Shown one piece after another: positions 1 through 8,467 of a stretch of 64,000 bases of DNA; position 1 is the stretch's first letter, and each line of letters starts with the position of its first letter. A model generated the notes under the pieces. That model was not told where the DNA came from. It was given only the letters and a program-made list of their open reading frames with translations, and ran no database searches. This stretch comes from an uncultured Eubacterium sp. (GTDB lineage Bacteria > Bacillota > Clostridia > Lachnospirales > Lachnospiraceae), in NCBI GenBank assembly GCA_910583555.1, contig CAJTXO010000005.1:62001-126000 (forward strand), read 5' to 3'. The position numbers were made by a program, and so were the translations under genes.

Positions 1-912
1 CGACAGGATCGTGGCGATCGGATTCGCTTTATTCTGCCCGGCAATATCCGGCGCGGCGCCGTGGCTCGGTTCATACATGCCGAGCGTGCCCTCGCCTAAA
101 CTGGCGGAAGCCAGCATACCGATCGAACCCGTAACCATACTCGCCTCATCTGACAAAATATCACCGAACATATTTTCCGTTAAAATGACATCAAACTGTT
201 TCGGGTCTTTTACAATCTGCATGGCGCAGTTGTCGACGAGCATATCGGTCAGTTCGATATCCGGATAGTCCGCGCTCACTTCCTTCACGACTTTACGCCA
301 TAGGCGGGAAGAGTCGAGCACATTTGCCTTATCGACGCTGCAAACCTTTTTATTTCGTTTTCCAGCCACATCAAACGCCCATTTCGCGATGCGCCGTATT
401 TCGTTTTCATCGTACGTGAGCGTGTCTGTCGCCCGCAGGACGCCATCGACCTCTTCCGTGTGCCTCTCCCCGAAATACAGGCCGCCGGTCAGCTCTCTCG
501 TGACGACAAAATCAAAGCCGCCGCGGGTCAGTTCCTCTTTGAGTGGACACGCGCCGCTCAGTTCATCGAACAGCACCGCCGGTCTCAGGTTACAAAACAA
601 ACCCAGTCCTTTGCGGATCTGCAATAGCCCTGCCTCCGGCCGCTTATCCGGCGGAAGGTCGTACCAGCTGTCCTTTCCCACCGTCCCGCCAACGGCGCCG
701 AGAAGGACGGAATCGCTTTTTTTCGCCCGCTCCAGCGTCTCCTTCGTCAGGGGTTCGCCGTAAGCGTCGATGGAACATCCGCCCATCAATAGCTCCTCAT
801 ATTTAAAAGAGTGTCCGTAGACCTCTCCTACCTGATCTAATACTTTTCTGGCTTCCGCCACGATTTCCGGCCCTATGCCATCGCCGGGAATCAATGCAAT
901 ATGAAAATCCAT
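1..912 (-). CDS. leuB: 3-isopropylmalate dehydrogenase, C-terminus cut by window edge
   Basis: LeuB oxidises and decarboxylates 3-isopropylmalate with NAD in the cytoplasm, the third step of leucine synthesis. Reading leftward from the ATG at 912 gives 304 codons without a stop. The protein starts MDFHIALIPGDGIGPEIV, the typical beta-strand and glycine turn of the isocitrate/isopropylmalate dehydrogenase family. It then shows the LGAVGG segment, the arginine-rich substrate region (NLRPA and RELTGG), DKANVL, the VDNCAMQ region and the metal-binding NMFGDILSDEA motif near residues 246-256. About 55 C-terminal residues lie outside the window. A GAGGGAAC ribosome site precedes the ATG and a strong promoter lies upstream, so this is probably the first gene of a leftward leucine or isoleucine/valine operon. 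Confidence 0.95.
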   Translation of the reverse strand, partial: MDFHIALIPGDGIGPEIVAEARKVLDQVGEVYGHSFKYEELLMGGCSIDAYGEPLTKETLERAKKSDSVLLGAVGGTVGKDSWYDLPPDKRPEAGLLQIRKGLGLFCNLRPAVLFDELSGACPLKEELTRGGFDFVVTRELTGGLYFGERHTEEVDGVLRATDTLTYDENEIRRIAKWAFDVAGKRNKKVCSVDKANVLDSSRLWRKVVKEVSADYPDIELTDMLVDNCAMQIVKDPKQFDVILTENMFGDILSDEASMVTGSIGMLASASLGEGTLGMYEPSHGAAPDIAGQNKANPIATILS

Positions 913-977
913 AGTTCCCTCACATTCTGCCGTTACTCACATACAGGCATAACTCTCAAAATTTTAATAGCCTTTTT

Positions 978-1007
978 AGTATATAGCAAAAAGGCACGAA
1001 CTGTCAA
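978..1007 (-). promoter_or_regulatory. sigma-A promoter of leuB
   Basis: On the minus strand a TTGACA box (1002-1007) and a TATACT box (978-983) are separated by 18 bases, about 65 bases upstream of the leuB ATG. No T-box leader or long leader fold is seen between promoter and gene. Confidence 0.7.
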
Positions 1008-1125
1008 GTACGTGCTCATTTTTTCAGAGTTGAAAGTTGAATGAAGTTCGATGGAAACGCACTTTTCTAAAGCGAAACGTGTTTTTCGCCTTGTTTACCA
1101 ACCTCCACCAGATTTAGGCCGCCCC

Positions 1126-2025
1126 TCAAACCTTCCTGCCGGCCCTTCTCCCTGTCCTCTTTGAAACCTTTCTGCCAGATCTCATCCTTGTTCTCATTAA
1201 AGCTGTTCTGCCGGCCCTCATCCTTGCGTCTTTGAAACCTTCCTGCCAGCCCTCCTTCAACCCTTCTTCCCGGCCTTCTTCCCGCACCGTAGCCATATGC
1301 AATTCCTCATCGTATTCAAATATACTCATCTGAACCACCTCCGCCCGGTTGGCTGTCAAAAATTCCCTTAGGATTCCCTCTTTGATACATTCCGTCACCG
1401 CCTTCTCCACCGCTTCCCGGAAATCCAGTTCCCTGCTGTAGCGGCGTACCCTGTCCACGTACTGCGCATATTCATTCAGGGTGTGACATTTTTCCAAGAT
1501 CTCTTCATTATACCCTGGGTTGATGTTCAACTGCAGCACGATAAGTTCCAGATTTACCTCGTCCGTACTTTGGTAGAAGGATTCCGACAGGCGCAGAATC
1601 TTTCTACCCGGCTGCTCCTTCGTCCCATTGTAGAATACAACAAAACGGGGCGCTGGGATCATGATCCTCTTTCCTGAATGCAGATCTTTTTTTTCCTTCT
1701 GTATCATTTTTTCATATAAGCGCGAGACGTAGAACAGATCGCGCAGCGGCATGTTCGGGTTTACCGTGGACTGGTGCTCGTACAGGTTCAGGCGCAGATC
1801 CATCACGCAGGACACATCGTTTTTCACCGACATATAGACCGCGTTTTCCAGTCCTATCTCTTCGAGTTCTCCCGGATCCGTGTACTGGGTACCGTTCACT
1901 GCATTGTACAGCTCCAACAGCTTCGTCCGGTCCCGGAAAAGCATGCGAAATACCGTATCTTTGTAATTTCTCTGTGCTGGCGCCGGCGACAGCGCCCCTG
2001 TCCGCTGACTGTTCTTTTTCTCCAT
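1126..2025 (-). CDS. Rpn-like PD-(D/E)XK nuclease/transposase-type protein, frameshifted C-terminal tail
   Basis: This belongs to the abundant Lachnospiraceae family related to Rpn recombination-promoting nucleases (PD-(D/E)XK transposase-like). Visible family features are KDTVFRMLFRDR near the N-terminus, the MDLRLNLYEHQSTVNPNMPL segment with the likely catalytic acid and E-x-Q-S core, and the FVVFYNGTKEQP strand. The tail holds EGREEG-like repeats. I chose the ATG at 2025 because GGGGGGAC sits just upstream; the in-frame ATG at 2070 lacks such a site. The last 35 or so residues switch to an arginine-rich reading. Restoring one base near 1225 gives a normal EGRQEGL-type tail ending at 1067, so the tail is probably frameshifted. 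The catalytic part seems intact. Family members are annotated as transposases, but no terminal repeats are seen here. Confidence 0.75.
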   Translation of the reverse strand: MEKKNSQRTGALSPAPAQRNYKDTVFRMLFRDRTKLLELYNAVNGTQYTDPGELEEIGLENAVYMSVKNDVSCVMDLRLNLYEHQSTVNPNMPLRDLFYVSRLYEKMIQKEKKDLHSGKRIMIPAPRFVVFYNGTKEQPGRKILRLSESFYQSTDEVNLELIVLQLNINPGYNEEILEKCHTLNEYAQYVDRVRRYSRELDFREAVEKAVTECIKEGILREFLTANRAEVVQMSIFEYDEELHMATVREEGREEGLKEGWQEGFKDARMRAGRTALMRTRMRSGRKVSKRTGRRAGRKV

Positions 2026-2177
2026 ATAGTCCCCCCGTTCCGCGGAGAGACGATTTCTTTTCCCTTTCAAATAACCTCTCCGCTTTTTTCTGATTTTTTG
2101 GAATAAAGCATTGACGTTCTTTGAAATGAAAAAGATTTTAATTCTAACAGATAAAAAGAATAGTAATGCTTTTCATT

Positions 2178-2206
2178 ATAGTAACATACTGGTGTTGTCA
2201 TGTCAA
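2178..2206 (-). promoter_or_regulatory. sigma-A promoter of the Rpn-like nuclease gene
   Basis: The minus strand has TTGACA (2201-2206), a 17-base spacer and TACTAT (2178-2183), about 150 bases upstream of the ATG at 2025. It lies in the 422-base gene-free stretch 2026-2447, whose only other visible structure is the hairpin at 2323-2364. Confidence 0.6.
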
Positions 2207-2322
2207 CCCTTAAGTTTTTATTTTCTTTAATTCCCTTCCTTTACTTCCTTTTCCGCACTTTCTCTCTAATGCTGCTAATACTGATTGTTTACAAATCCTG
2301 TTCGCTCCCTTTTTAGCAATAG

Positions 2323-2364
2323 AAGAACCGCAACCCCTTAATTTCTCAAAAGATTGCGGTTCTT
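2323..2364. terminator. Hairpin terminator downstream of the Ig-like protein gene
   Basis: A perfect 11-bp inverted repeat (AAGAACCGCAA with its complement) surrounds a 20-base loop. On the minus strand it follows the stop of the Ig-like gene by about 80 bases but has only a weak T tract. On the plus strand it is followed by TATTTTTTAT, so it may work in both directions. Confidence 0.55.
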
Positions 2365-2447
2365 ATTTTTTATGGCTCCATATCAATAGTTACTAAAAAA
2401 ACACGACTATATGACCTGTACCTGCCGTACAACTACTCGCATGACCA

Positions 2448-4688
2448 TCAAAGATACTTGATCAGGATTTCGGATATGGTAAGTCCGTCAATCGGCGTAG
2501 TTGCACCCGCAATCGGAACTCGGAAGCAGAGATTCGTACAATCACCCTTTGCTTCCAATTCGATCTCACACGTAAATGCTCCTTCTTTTATCTGATCACC
2601 AAGCATACCCTGTCCGTTATTCGTGGAACCACCTGTAACACTTTTGTCCGGAGTCGTATACAGACGGAATCCCGTCGCTCCAGCAGCAAAACTTCCCTTT
2701 ACCGTAACTTTGATCTTATCACCCGAGGCAAGTTTATTAGGAAGAGCAAGCGACAATCCCTGATCCTCCTTCGCAACCGTAAGAGCTGTCACTTTGCCGG
2801 ACTCTTTCGTCTGATCCAAAGTTCCATTACCAAGCTTTTCCACAGTCGCAAGATCAATCGAAATGTCCTGACCTTTGAACGCTTCTGTCACATTCAGTTT
2901 GATTTCCTTTTTAGCTGCTTCTTTACCATCGGCCGCTTTTACAACGAGTGTGATCGTAACCTCACCCGGTTTGATACCTGTAACAGTTGCTTTTGCGTTG
3001 TCGCCCTGAACGGTTGCCACCTGTGCGTCACTTGTCTGCCACTCTAACGTATAACCCTCATCCACTTCTGCAAGGATCTCCGCCGGTGTTCCGATTTCCA
3101 CGCTGACTGGTGCCTGTACAGAAAGTGCCACTTTATCCGTCGGAGTTACGACAATCTTCTCAATCGTCACTACCGTTGCTTTCGTACAGGAAGCAGCAAT
3201 CGAATTGATCTCAGAATAATTGGTGTTGAAAAACATCTCATTTACATCAAGTACTGCTTTCCCATCCGCTGTCTCAACAGCCTTAAGAGGCGCCTGCTCC
3301 TGCAGGTTCTGAGCGGATTTATTACCAAGTTCCTTCCAATCAGACAATGCCAGCTTCACATCACCGCCATCCTTCGTGGAAAAGACCACTTCAACCTTAT
3401 CGGTTTTCTTCACCTTGATCTGTTTAGCCAGATCGTCCAGGAATATTGCCTGCCACTCATCTGCGTTCGCCAGCGTGATCTCTTTCCCGATCACATACGT
3501 AACCGGTGTTACAGAAATTTTAATCACATCCGTATCGTACACTGTCTCTTCGCCATTCTTCACTCCTACTTTGACGGAGATCGTCACTTCGCCTACCTCT
3601 TTTGCCGTGATCATAGCTTCCAGTCCATCGGTCTCTACTGTAGCCGCCGTGCCTTCTACCGTCCACTCAACGCTCTTGATATCATCAGCTCCGATCGGAC
3701 CTTTGTTTGTTCCTACTGAAACAGTAATTGCGGCAGTCTCTCCAATTGCCATTTCAAGCGGCGCGGACTCGATCTCTGCCTTTACGATCATCCCGTCTTT
3801 TTTCACAACTTTAAGATCTGCTTCCTTTGTGACCTCAAAGGCTTTTCCTTCTACTGTACCTTTTACGACAGCGATGACTTTTGTCTCACCTTCTGCCACA
3901 CCGGTAACCGTAGCTTTTTTCATGTCATTCGCATTCTTCTGAACAGACGCTACCGCACTATCTTTCACTGACCAGTCTACCGACGTAACCTCGCCCGCGT
4001 CGACAGTTACCTCTGCTTCTGTCTGTGATTCCGCATTGATGGTATCCTCTGTCAAAGCAACCTTGACTCCCGGATCCTTGACACCCGGCTGTGCGGACTG
4101 ACCCGGCTGTGCGGACTGGCCTGGCTGCGCCGACTGGCCCGGCTGTGCGGACTGACTAGGCTGCGCCGACTGGTCCGGCAGCGCTGACTGGCCCGGTGCT
4201 GCCGATTCGCCCGGTTTTGCTGACTCACCCGGTGCTGCCGACTGGCCCGGCTGTGCGGACTGGCCCGGTGCTGGCGTTGCCGGTACCGGAGTCGGAGCGA
4301 GCGGTGCCGGTGTCGTCACGGATGGCTTCTTCGGATCCGTTACATTTACCTTTAACTTAAGTTTCGTAGCTTTCTTTTTGCCCTTAACTGTCACCTTCAC
4401 TGTGACGGTTGCTTTTCCTTTACTCTTTCCGGTTACTTTGAAAGCCGTATTGCTTGACTTCTTAACCGTGGCAACTTTCTTTTTACTGCTCTTAACGGAA
4501 AGTTTCTTTACCTTTTTCGCTTTCACGTTTTTGATCGAAACCTTTACGCTTTTCCCTTTCTTTACAGTTACGCTCTTTTTGGACAGCTTGATCTTTTTCG
4601 CCGCCTCTGCAGATGGTGCCCCCATCATCGAAACTGCAAGCGCAGCCGCCATAACTGTAGCAAGGATCCTGCTTCCTTTTCTTCTCAA
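2448..4688 (-). CDS. Secreted Ig-like (Big_2) domain surface protein with proline/serine linker
   Basis: A 746-residue exported protein. The N-terminus is a signal peptide (RRKGSR, hydrophobic core, cleavage near AEA at residue 29). It is followed by a lysine-rich first Ig-like domain (about 30-115), a low-complexity linker of PGQSAQ-type hexads (about 137-200), further Big_2-like domains (about 208-295, 300-395 and 517-604) with the usual WSVKDSAVASV and GVAEGETKV patterns, and two beta-rich segments (about 403-512 and 610-746) that may be galactose-binding-like folds. No LPXTG motif or membrane anchor is seen, so it is probably secreted or held by charge. The start is TTG, set by AGGAGG eight bases upstream. 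It stands alone between its own promoter and a terminator. The function is presumably adhesion or carbohydrate binding, by inference. Confidence 0.85.
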   Translation of the reverse strand: MRRKGSRILATVMAAALAVSMMGAPSAEAAKKIKLSKKSVTVKKGKSVKVSIKNVKAKKVKKLSVKSSKKKVATVKKSSNTAFKVTGKSKGKATVTVKVTVKGKKKATKLKLKVNVTDPKKPSVTTPAPLAPTPVPATPAPGQSAQPGQSAAPGESAKPGESAAPGQSALPDQSAQPSQSAQPGQSAQPGQSAQPGQSAQPGVKDPGVKVALTEDTINAESQTEAEVTVDAGEVTSVDWSVKDSAVASVQKNANDMKKATVTGVAEGETKVIAVVKGTVEGKAFEVTKEADLKVVKKDGMIVKAEIESAPLEMAIGETAAITVSVGTNKGPIGADDIKSVEWTVEGTAATVETDGLEAMITAKEVGEVTISVKVGVKNGEETVYDTDVIKISVTPVTYVIGKEITLANADEWQAIFLDDLAKQIKVKKTDKVEVVFSTKDGGDVKLALSDWKELGNKSAQNLQEQAPLKAVETADGKAVLDVNEMFFNTNYSEINSIAASCTKATVVTIEKIVVTPTDKVALSVQAPVSVEIGTPAEILAEVDEGYTLEWQTSDAQVATVQGDNAKATVTGIKPGEVTITLVVKAADGKEAAKKEIKLNVTEAFKGQDISIDLATVEKLGNGTLDQTKESGKVTALTVAKEDQGLSLALPNKLASGDKIKVTVKGSFAAGATGFRLYTTPDKSVTGGSTNNGQGMLGDQIKEGAFTCEIELEAKGDCTNLCFRVPIAGATTPIDGLTISEILIKYL
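4084..4269. repeat. 18-bp tandem repeat coding the PGQSAQ linker
   Basis: About ten imperfect 18-bp units encode six-residue repeats of the form PGQSAQ, with variants such as PGESAK and PDQSAQ. The repeat stays in frame and forms a flexible linker between the first and second Ig-like domains. Confidence 0.85.
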
Positions 4689-4753
4689 AATTCTTACCTC
4701 CTAAACATCTAAAAAAAATGTACGTTTCTTAGACACTTTTCGTGTCCAACTGC

Positions 4754-4782
4754 ACTATAACACAAGTCAAAATTTTTTTCAA
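4754..4782 (-). promoter_or_regulatory. sigma-A promoter of the Ig-like protein gene
   Basis: The minus strand has TTGAAA (4777-4782), a 17-base spacer and TATAGT (4754-4759), about 65 bases before the TTG start. A small hairpin (GGACAC/GTGTCT) lies in the leader near 4731-4750. Confidence 0.6.
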
Positions 4783-4842
4783 GTTTTTTCTTTTGGAATA
4801 TTCAGGTACAAGATCATTTCGGAACATTAACATTCCCGATCA

Positions 4843-6006
4843 TCACTCCCGCTGTCCCGCGTTCATCCTCACTTTCGAATACGCCAGTCCGGCACAGACA
4901 AACGCCGCCCCGAACAAAAGCTGGATCCCCAACGCGCGCCAGAGTTCCCCGAGATCCTGTCCCGCCATATAATGATCGATCCTGTCCGCCGATATGATAT
5001 ACCAGTAGGCCGGCAGAAAATGTGCCGCCCGGACGAGGCCCGCACCCAGATATTCCAATGGAACAAAAATACCGCATAAAAAACACATGCCAAGACTTAT
5101 TATATTGGAGATCATGTTCAGCACCGTGTCGCGCTTTACGATCTGCCCTACCAAAAATACAATGCCCAGCGTCACCACCATAAAACAGAGCATGTTCAGG
5201 CAGTACAGCATTCCCTGAAAACCAAAGAGCTGCGTATCACATTTCATCCCCAAAAACACCAAAAGGAGATAACAGAGACAGAATCCGACTTCCGCGATCA
5301 CCATGCCGGAATAGAGTTCCAGATTCGCCCTCAGCAGCGGATAGCAGGAACAAATATTCCGTTCCCGCACTTCCTTTTTGTGGAACACCACGAGGATCGA
5401 TCCGACGCCGACCACCGAGATTGAAATAAAAATATAGGGAAAATAGGCGAAGAAATAATACATGGATCCATGGCTTTCCTCGCGGCCCCCCTCCATCATG
5501 CTGACAGAAACTTTTTCCCTGCACACCTCGGCCGTCTTCTCCGCGACCTCCCGGGAATCCAGTCCGCCCGCCCGATACGCCCGGGCCACCGAACCATAGC
5601 GGCCCACCATATTGACAAAAAACTGTTCGTAAACCGTTCCGGGAATGGTCGTAATCTGCGGCTTTACCAGATTCCCGCCCAGAAGAGACTCCCCGTAGCC
5701 CTCCGGGATCCGTATGACGCAGGTGACGTTCCGGTTGTAAAGTTCATCCTGGATCGTCTCCGCCTCGTCCTCCAGCTCCACGATCTCATTTCCCTCCGCC
5801 AGATACTGTACGACGCCGCGGCTGAGCTCGGAATCGTCCTCGTCAAACACGGCCAGTTTCTGGGACTGCGCACGAAACATCCCGCTCTGCGCCTCTTCTC
5901 CCTGTGACGATATGATGAAGGCCATCGCCAGGAAAATACCGAGATACATGATAACGCGCATCTTTAATCTGTTCAATATGCGGAAAAACACTTTATAAAC
6001 TGACAT
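4843..6006 (-). CDS. ABC-2 type transporter permease (second of pair)
   Basis: A 387-residue membrane protein of the ABC-2 exporter family. It has one N-terminal membrane helix (about residues 16-33), a long extracytoplasmic region (about 34-180) and then five hydrophobic helices in the C-terminal half. It overlaps the upstream permease by 14 bases and has its own AAGGAGGAG site, so the two are translationally coupled. With the ATPase at 7228-8175 it forms a heteromeric exporter. The substrate cannot be told from sequence. The adjacent divergent histidine kinase/LuxR-type regulator suggests an antimicrobial-response or lantibiotic/bacitracin-resistance-like role, which is inference. Confidence 0.85.
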   Translation of the reverse strand: MSVYKVFFRILNRLKMRVIMYLGIFLAMAFIISSQGEEAQSGMFRAQSQKLAVFDEDDSELSRGVVQYLAEGNEIVELEDEAETIQDELYNRNVTCVIRIPEGYGESLLGGNLVKPQITTIPGTVYEQFFVNMVGRYGSVARAYRAGGLDSREVAEKTAEVCREKVSVSMMEGGREESHGSMYYFFAYFPYIFISISVVGVGSILVVFHKKEVRERNICSCYPLLRANLELYSGMVIAEVGFCLCYLLLVFLGMKCDTQLFGFQGMLYCLNMLCFMVVTLGIVFLVGQIVKRDTVLNMISNIISLGMCFLCGIFVPLEYLGAGLVRAAHFLPAYWYIISADRIDHYMAGQDLGELWRALGIQLLFGAAFVCAGLAYSKVRMNAGQRE

Positions 6007-7126
6007 AGCGACTCCTCCTTACCATAAAATAACTAGCCAGCATGAGCACGGCCATACCCGCCCCCAGATAAGCCATGTTCCCCAAAAAACGCCCATTCGT
6101 TTCAAATATGTTCAGCGCGTAAAAAGAATCGGTGATCAGCGCCGCCGGATTTAAGTCATTGAGGATCGGCGCCGTATGCTCGATCTCATCTTTGATCCCC
6201 GATATCATCAGGTCACTGAGAGCACTGAACGCGAGCCCCACGCTCACGAGAATGCCGATCTTCATGCCCTCTCCCAGACGGGGGAGCGAGCCGACAAAAA
6301 TGCCGAGCACAATGCCAAAACTCGTGCCCAGAAGGAGCAGGAGCAGAATCTGCGGCACATTGTCGCCCAGCTTCAGCTTTAGTACCACTCTCATGTAGAT
6401 CAGGAGCAAAAGGACGATCGCGTACTGTACGATCTCGCACGCCAGAAATTCCGCCGCGATACTTTTCATCTTGTGCACCGGGATCATATTGCGACGCTGG
6501 CCGAGGTCGGAAACATTTGCCTGTATTTTTAAAATGCGGTCACACCCGGCAAAACTGGCAAAGAGGCATACCATCGCCAGCACGGCGTAAAAGTAATTGA
6601 TCACGTTATCCTGATTGCCCTCGGACGATTTTTTCTCTTCCACATATTCCGTCTGTGACGTGAGCGCCTCCACCGCCGGCAGGATACGGCCGGGATCGAT
6701 CTGTGCCACGTCTGAAATCGTCTTCTTATACTGCACAAACTGTTCAAAGATCATCTGCAGCATCGTCTGATCCATACCGGATTCCGCCACCTCGATGGAC
6801 ACCTCTTCCCCGACGTACACGATCCCCTTAACTTCCCCTTCCTGCAGCTTCTGTTCCGCGCTTTCCCTATCCAGTTCACTCACCGCCAGGATCTGGTCCT
6901 CTCCCTCGGCGGAGACCATCTGGATCATCCGTTCGAAGATCTGGTCCTCCTGCTGCTTCACGACGGCCACCGGGATCACATGAAACTGTTCGGTCGCCTC
7001 AAACAGGTTACTAAACGCCAAATACATAAATGTCGTAAGGGCAAACGGGAAAATAAGTGTCCAAAACACGATCTCCCTCGTTCTCAGAAGAGACAACAGC
7101 CCGTATTTTAATATATGTCGAAACAC
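5993..7126 (-). CDS. ABC-2 type transporter permease (first of pair)
   Basis: About 377 residues with the ABC-2 layout: one N-terminal helix (about 20-43), a long extracytoplasmic loop (about 45-180) and a cluster of six hydrophobic segments. I chose the GTG at 7126 (MFRHILKYG) because AAGGAG lies eight bases before it; an upstream in-frame GTG touches the ribosome site and is unlikely. It follows the ATPase gene after a gap of about 100 bases holding two strong hairpins, and it overlaps the next permease by 14 bases. It is the partner half of the exporter. Confidence 0.85.
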   Translation of the reverse strand: MFRHILKYGLLSLLRTREIVFWTLIFPFALTTFMYLAFSNLFEATEQFHVIPVAVVKQQEDQIFERMIQMVSAEGEDQILAVSELDRESAEQKLQEGEVKGIVYVGEEVSIEVAESGMDQTMLQMIFEQFVQYKKTISDVAQIDPGRILPAVEALTSQTEYVEEKKSSEGNQDNVINYFYAVLAMVCLFASFAGCDRILKIQANVSDLGQRRNMIPVHKMKSIAAEFLACEIVQYAIVLLLLIYMRVVLKLKLGDNVPQILLLLLLGTSFGIVLGIFVGSLPRLGEGMKIGILVSVGLAFSALSDLMISGIKDEIEHTAPILNDLNPAALITDSFYALNIFETNGRFLGNMAYLGAGMAVLMLASYFMVRRSRYVSL

Positions 7127-7162
7127 TGTACACACTCCTTTCAGCTCGCTTGAAGTAATAGC

Positions 7163-7233
7163 GAAGAATCCTCTCTGTGGATTCTTCTGGTGTGAATAGA
7201 GTAAGGTGTCGCAAGCGATGCCTTACTCTATTC
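7163..7233. repeat. Two adjacent inverted repeats between ABC ATPase and permease genes
   Basis: Hairpin 1 (7163-7187) has a perfect 9-bp stem, GAAGAATCC with its complement, and a 7-base loop. Hairpin 2 (7194-7233) has a perfect 13-bp stem, GAATAGAGTAAGG with its complement, capped by an inner TCGC/GCGA stem. Hairpin 2 includes the TAG stop codon of the ATPase gene at 7228-7230. There is no T tract, so it is more likely a processing or stabilising element, or a small palindromic repeat, than a terminator. Confidence 0.8.
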
Positions 7234-8175
7234 GCACTGGTCTCTTAACTCCTTCCCCGTGATCTCGAGAAAGACATCATTTAATGTCGGCAGTTCAGTA
7301 TAGACCCTGCCAAATGGGATTTCCTCTGAGCGCAGCCTCTCCAGCACATGGATCAGATTGTGCGCGCCGCCGCAGAAACGGATGCAGAGGTGTCCGTCCC
7401 CGTACGCCGCTTCATAGGCGTGTTCAAGATCACGAAAACCGGCCAGTTCCTCTTCCTCGAGCTGTGAGACCTCCACTGTGACGGTCTCTGTATTTTTGAT
7501 CATCTTCTTTAATTCCTCTTTCGTCCCGATCGCGATGTTCTGCCCCTTATCCATGATGGCGATGCGGGTGCAGATCTGCTCGACCTCTTCCATATAGTGC
7601 GAGGTGTACACGATCGTGGCGCCCTGCCTGTTCAACTCCACGATCCCCTCCAGAATGTTATTCCTGCTCTGCGGATCGACGGCCACCGTCGGCTCGTCAA
7701 AAAAGATCAGTTTCGGCTTATGGGCAATACCGCAGGCGATATTGAGCCTGCGCAGCAAACCGCCCGAAAGCTTTTTCGGATAAAATTTCCGGAACTCATC
7801 CAGTCCGACAAACCGGATCGCCTCCTCGGTATACTGCTTCCTCGTCTGCTTATCCCGGATGTAAAGACCGCAGAAATAATCAATGTTTTCATAAACAGTC
7901 AGTTCATTGAATACCGCCACGTTCTGCAGCACCACGCCAATATCCCTCTTGCTGTCGTACGAATCCGGCCGCATTTCCTTTCCGAACACCCGGATCTGTC
8001 CCTTGTCGTATCGGAGCAGGGAGAGAATGGCGCTGATAGCCGTCGTCTTCCCCGATCCGTTCGGCCCCAGAAGCCCGAAGATCTCCCCCTCCTCAATTTT
8101 TAAATTAAAATGGTCGAGCGCTAACAGTTCCTTATACCGCTTGACCAGATTTTCCACCTCGATCACTGCTGCCAT
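7228..8175 (-). CDS. ABC transporter ATP-binding protein
   Basis: A 315-residue nucleotide-binding subunit of an ABC-2 exporter. It shows Walker A GLLGPNGSGKTT (about residues 33-44), a Q-loop in VVLQNVAVFNEL, signature LSGGLLRRLNIA, Walker B LIFFDEPTVAVD and the switch histidine in VYTSHYMEE. The C-terminal 90 residues form the accessory tail typical of drug and peptide exporter ATPases. It starts at an ATG with AAAGGAGG upstream and is the first gene of the three-gene leftward operon. The signature LSGGLLRR differs slightly from the common LSGGMKRR. Confidence 0.92.
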   Translation of the reverse strand: MAAVIEVENLVKRYKELLALDHFNLKIEEGEIFGLLGPNGSGKTTAISAILSLLRYDKGQIRVFGKEMRPDSYDSKRDIGVVLQNVAVFNELTVYENIDYFCGLYIRDKQTRKQYTEEAIRFVGLDEFRKFYPKKLSGGLLRRLNIACGIAHKPKLIFFDEPTVAVDPQSRNNILEGIVELNRQGATIVYTSHYMEEVEQICTRIAIMDKGQNIAIGTKEELKKMIKNTETVTVEVSQLEEEELAGFRDLEHAYEAAYGDGHLCIRFCGGAHNLIHVLERLRSEEIPFGRVYTELPTLNDVFLEITGKELRDQCE

Positions 8176-8222
8176 GCCGTTTCCTCCTTTACCATCCTGA
8201 AATGCTGATTCACTCTGAACAT

Positions 8223-8228
8223 ATTATA
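8223..8228 (-). promoter_or_regulatory. Probable -10 box of the ABC exporter operon
   Basis: A TATAAT hexamer lies on the minus strand about 50 bases before the ATPase start, but no good -35 box is seen 16-18 bases upstream. That fits a promoter needing an activator. A short dyad TGACA-AA-TGTCA lies nearby at about 8276-8287 and could be a regulator site (inference). Confidence 0.4.
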
Positions 8229-8325
8229 TAAAACAACCACCGCCGGGGAAAGTGAGCATCCTCATCATTTGCGCATGACAAATGTCACAACATATGATCT
8301 GTTTTTATTTCTTAACTGCTTCTAT

Positions 8326-8354
8326 TTGCCATTTAAGCTATTTTGCATTATAAT
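8326..8354 (+). promoter_or_regulatory. sigma-A promoter of the histidine kinase/response regulator operon
   Basis: TTGCCA (8326-8331) and TATAAT (8349-8354) are spaced by 17 bases, about 110 bases before the kinase start. Confidence 0.65.
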
Positions 8355-8467
8355 CATGTCATATGCGGCGCTTTTATGTACAATGAAAGTATGCGGTCAG
8401 CATCTACAAATATTTTGCAGAAACCCGAGCACCAGAACCACTAAAAATCGGGAAATGGAGGGACGAT

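Noticed and set aside
1126..2025. Active insertion sequence
   Set aside because: The protein family is often labelled transposase, but no terminal inverted repeats or target duplication are seen at its flanks.
4084..4269. CRISPR-like repeat array
   Set aside because: The 18-bp units have no spacers and encode a proline/serine linker in frame.
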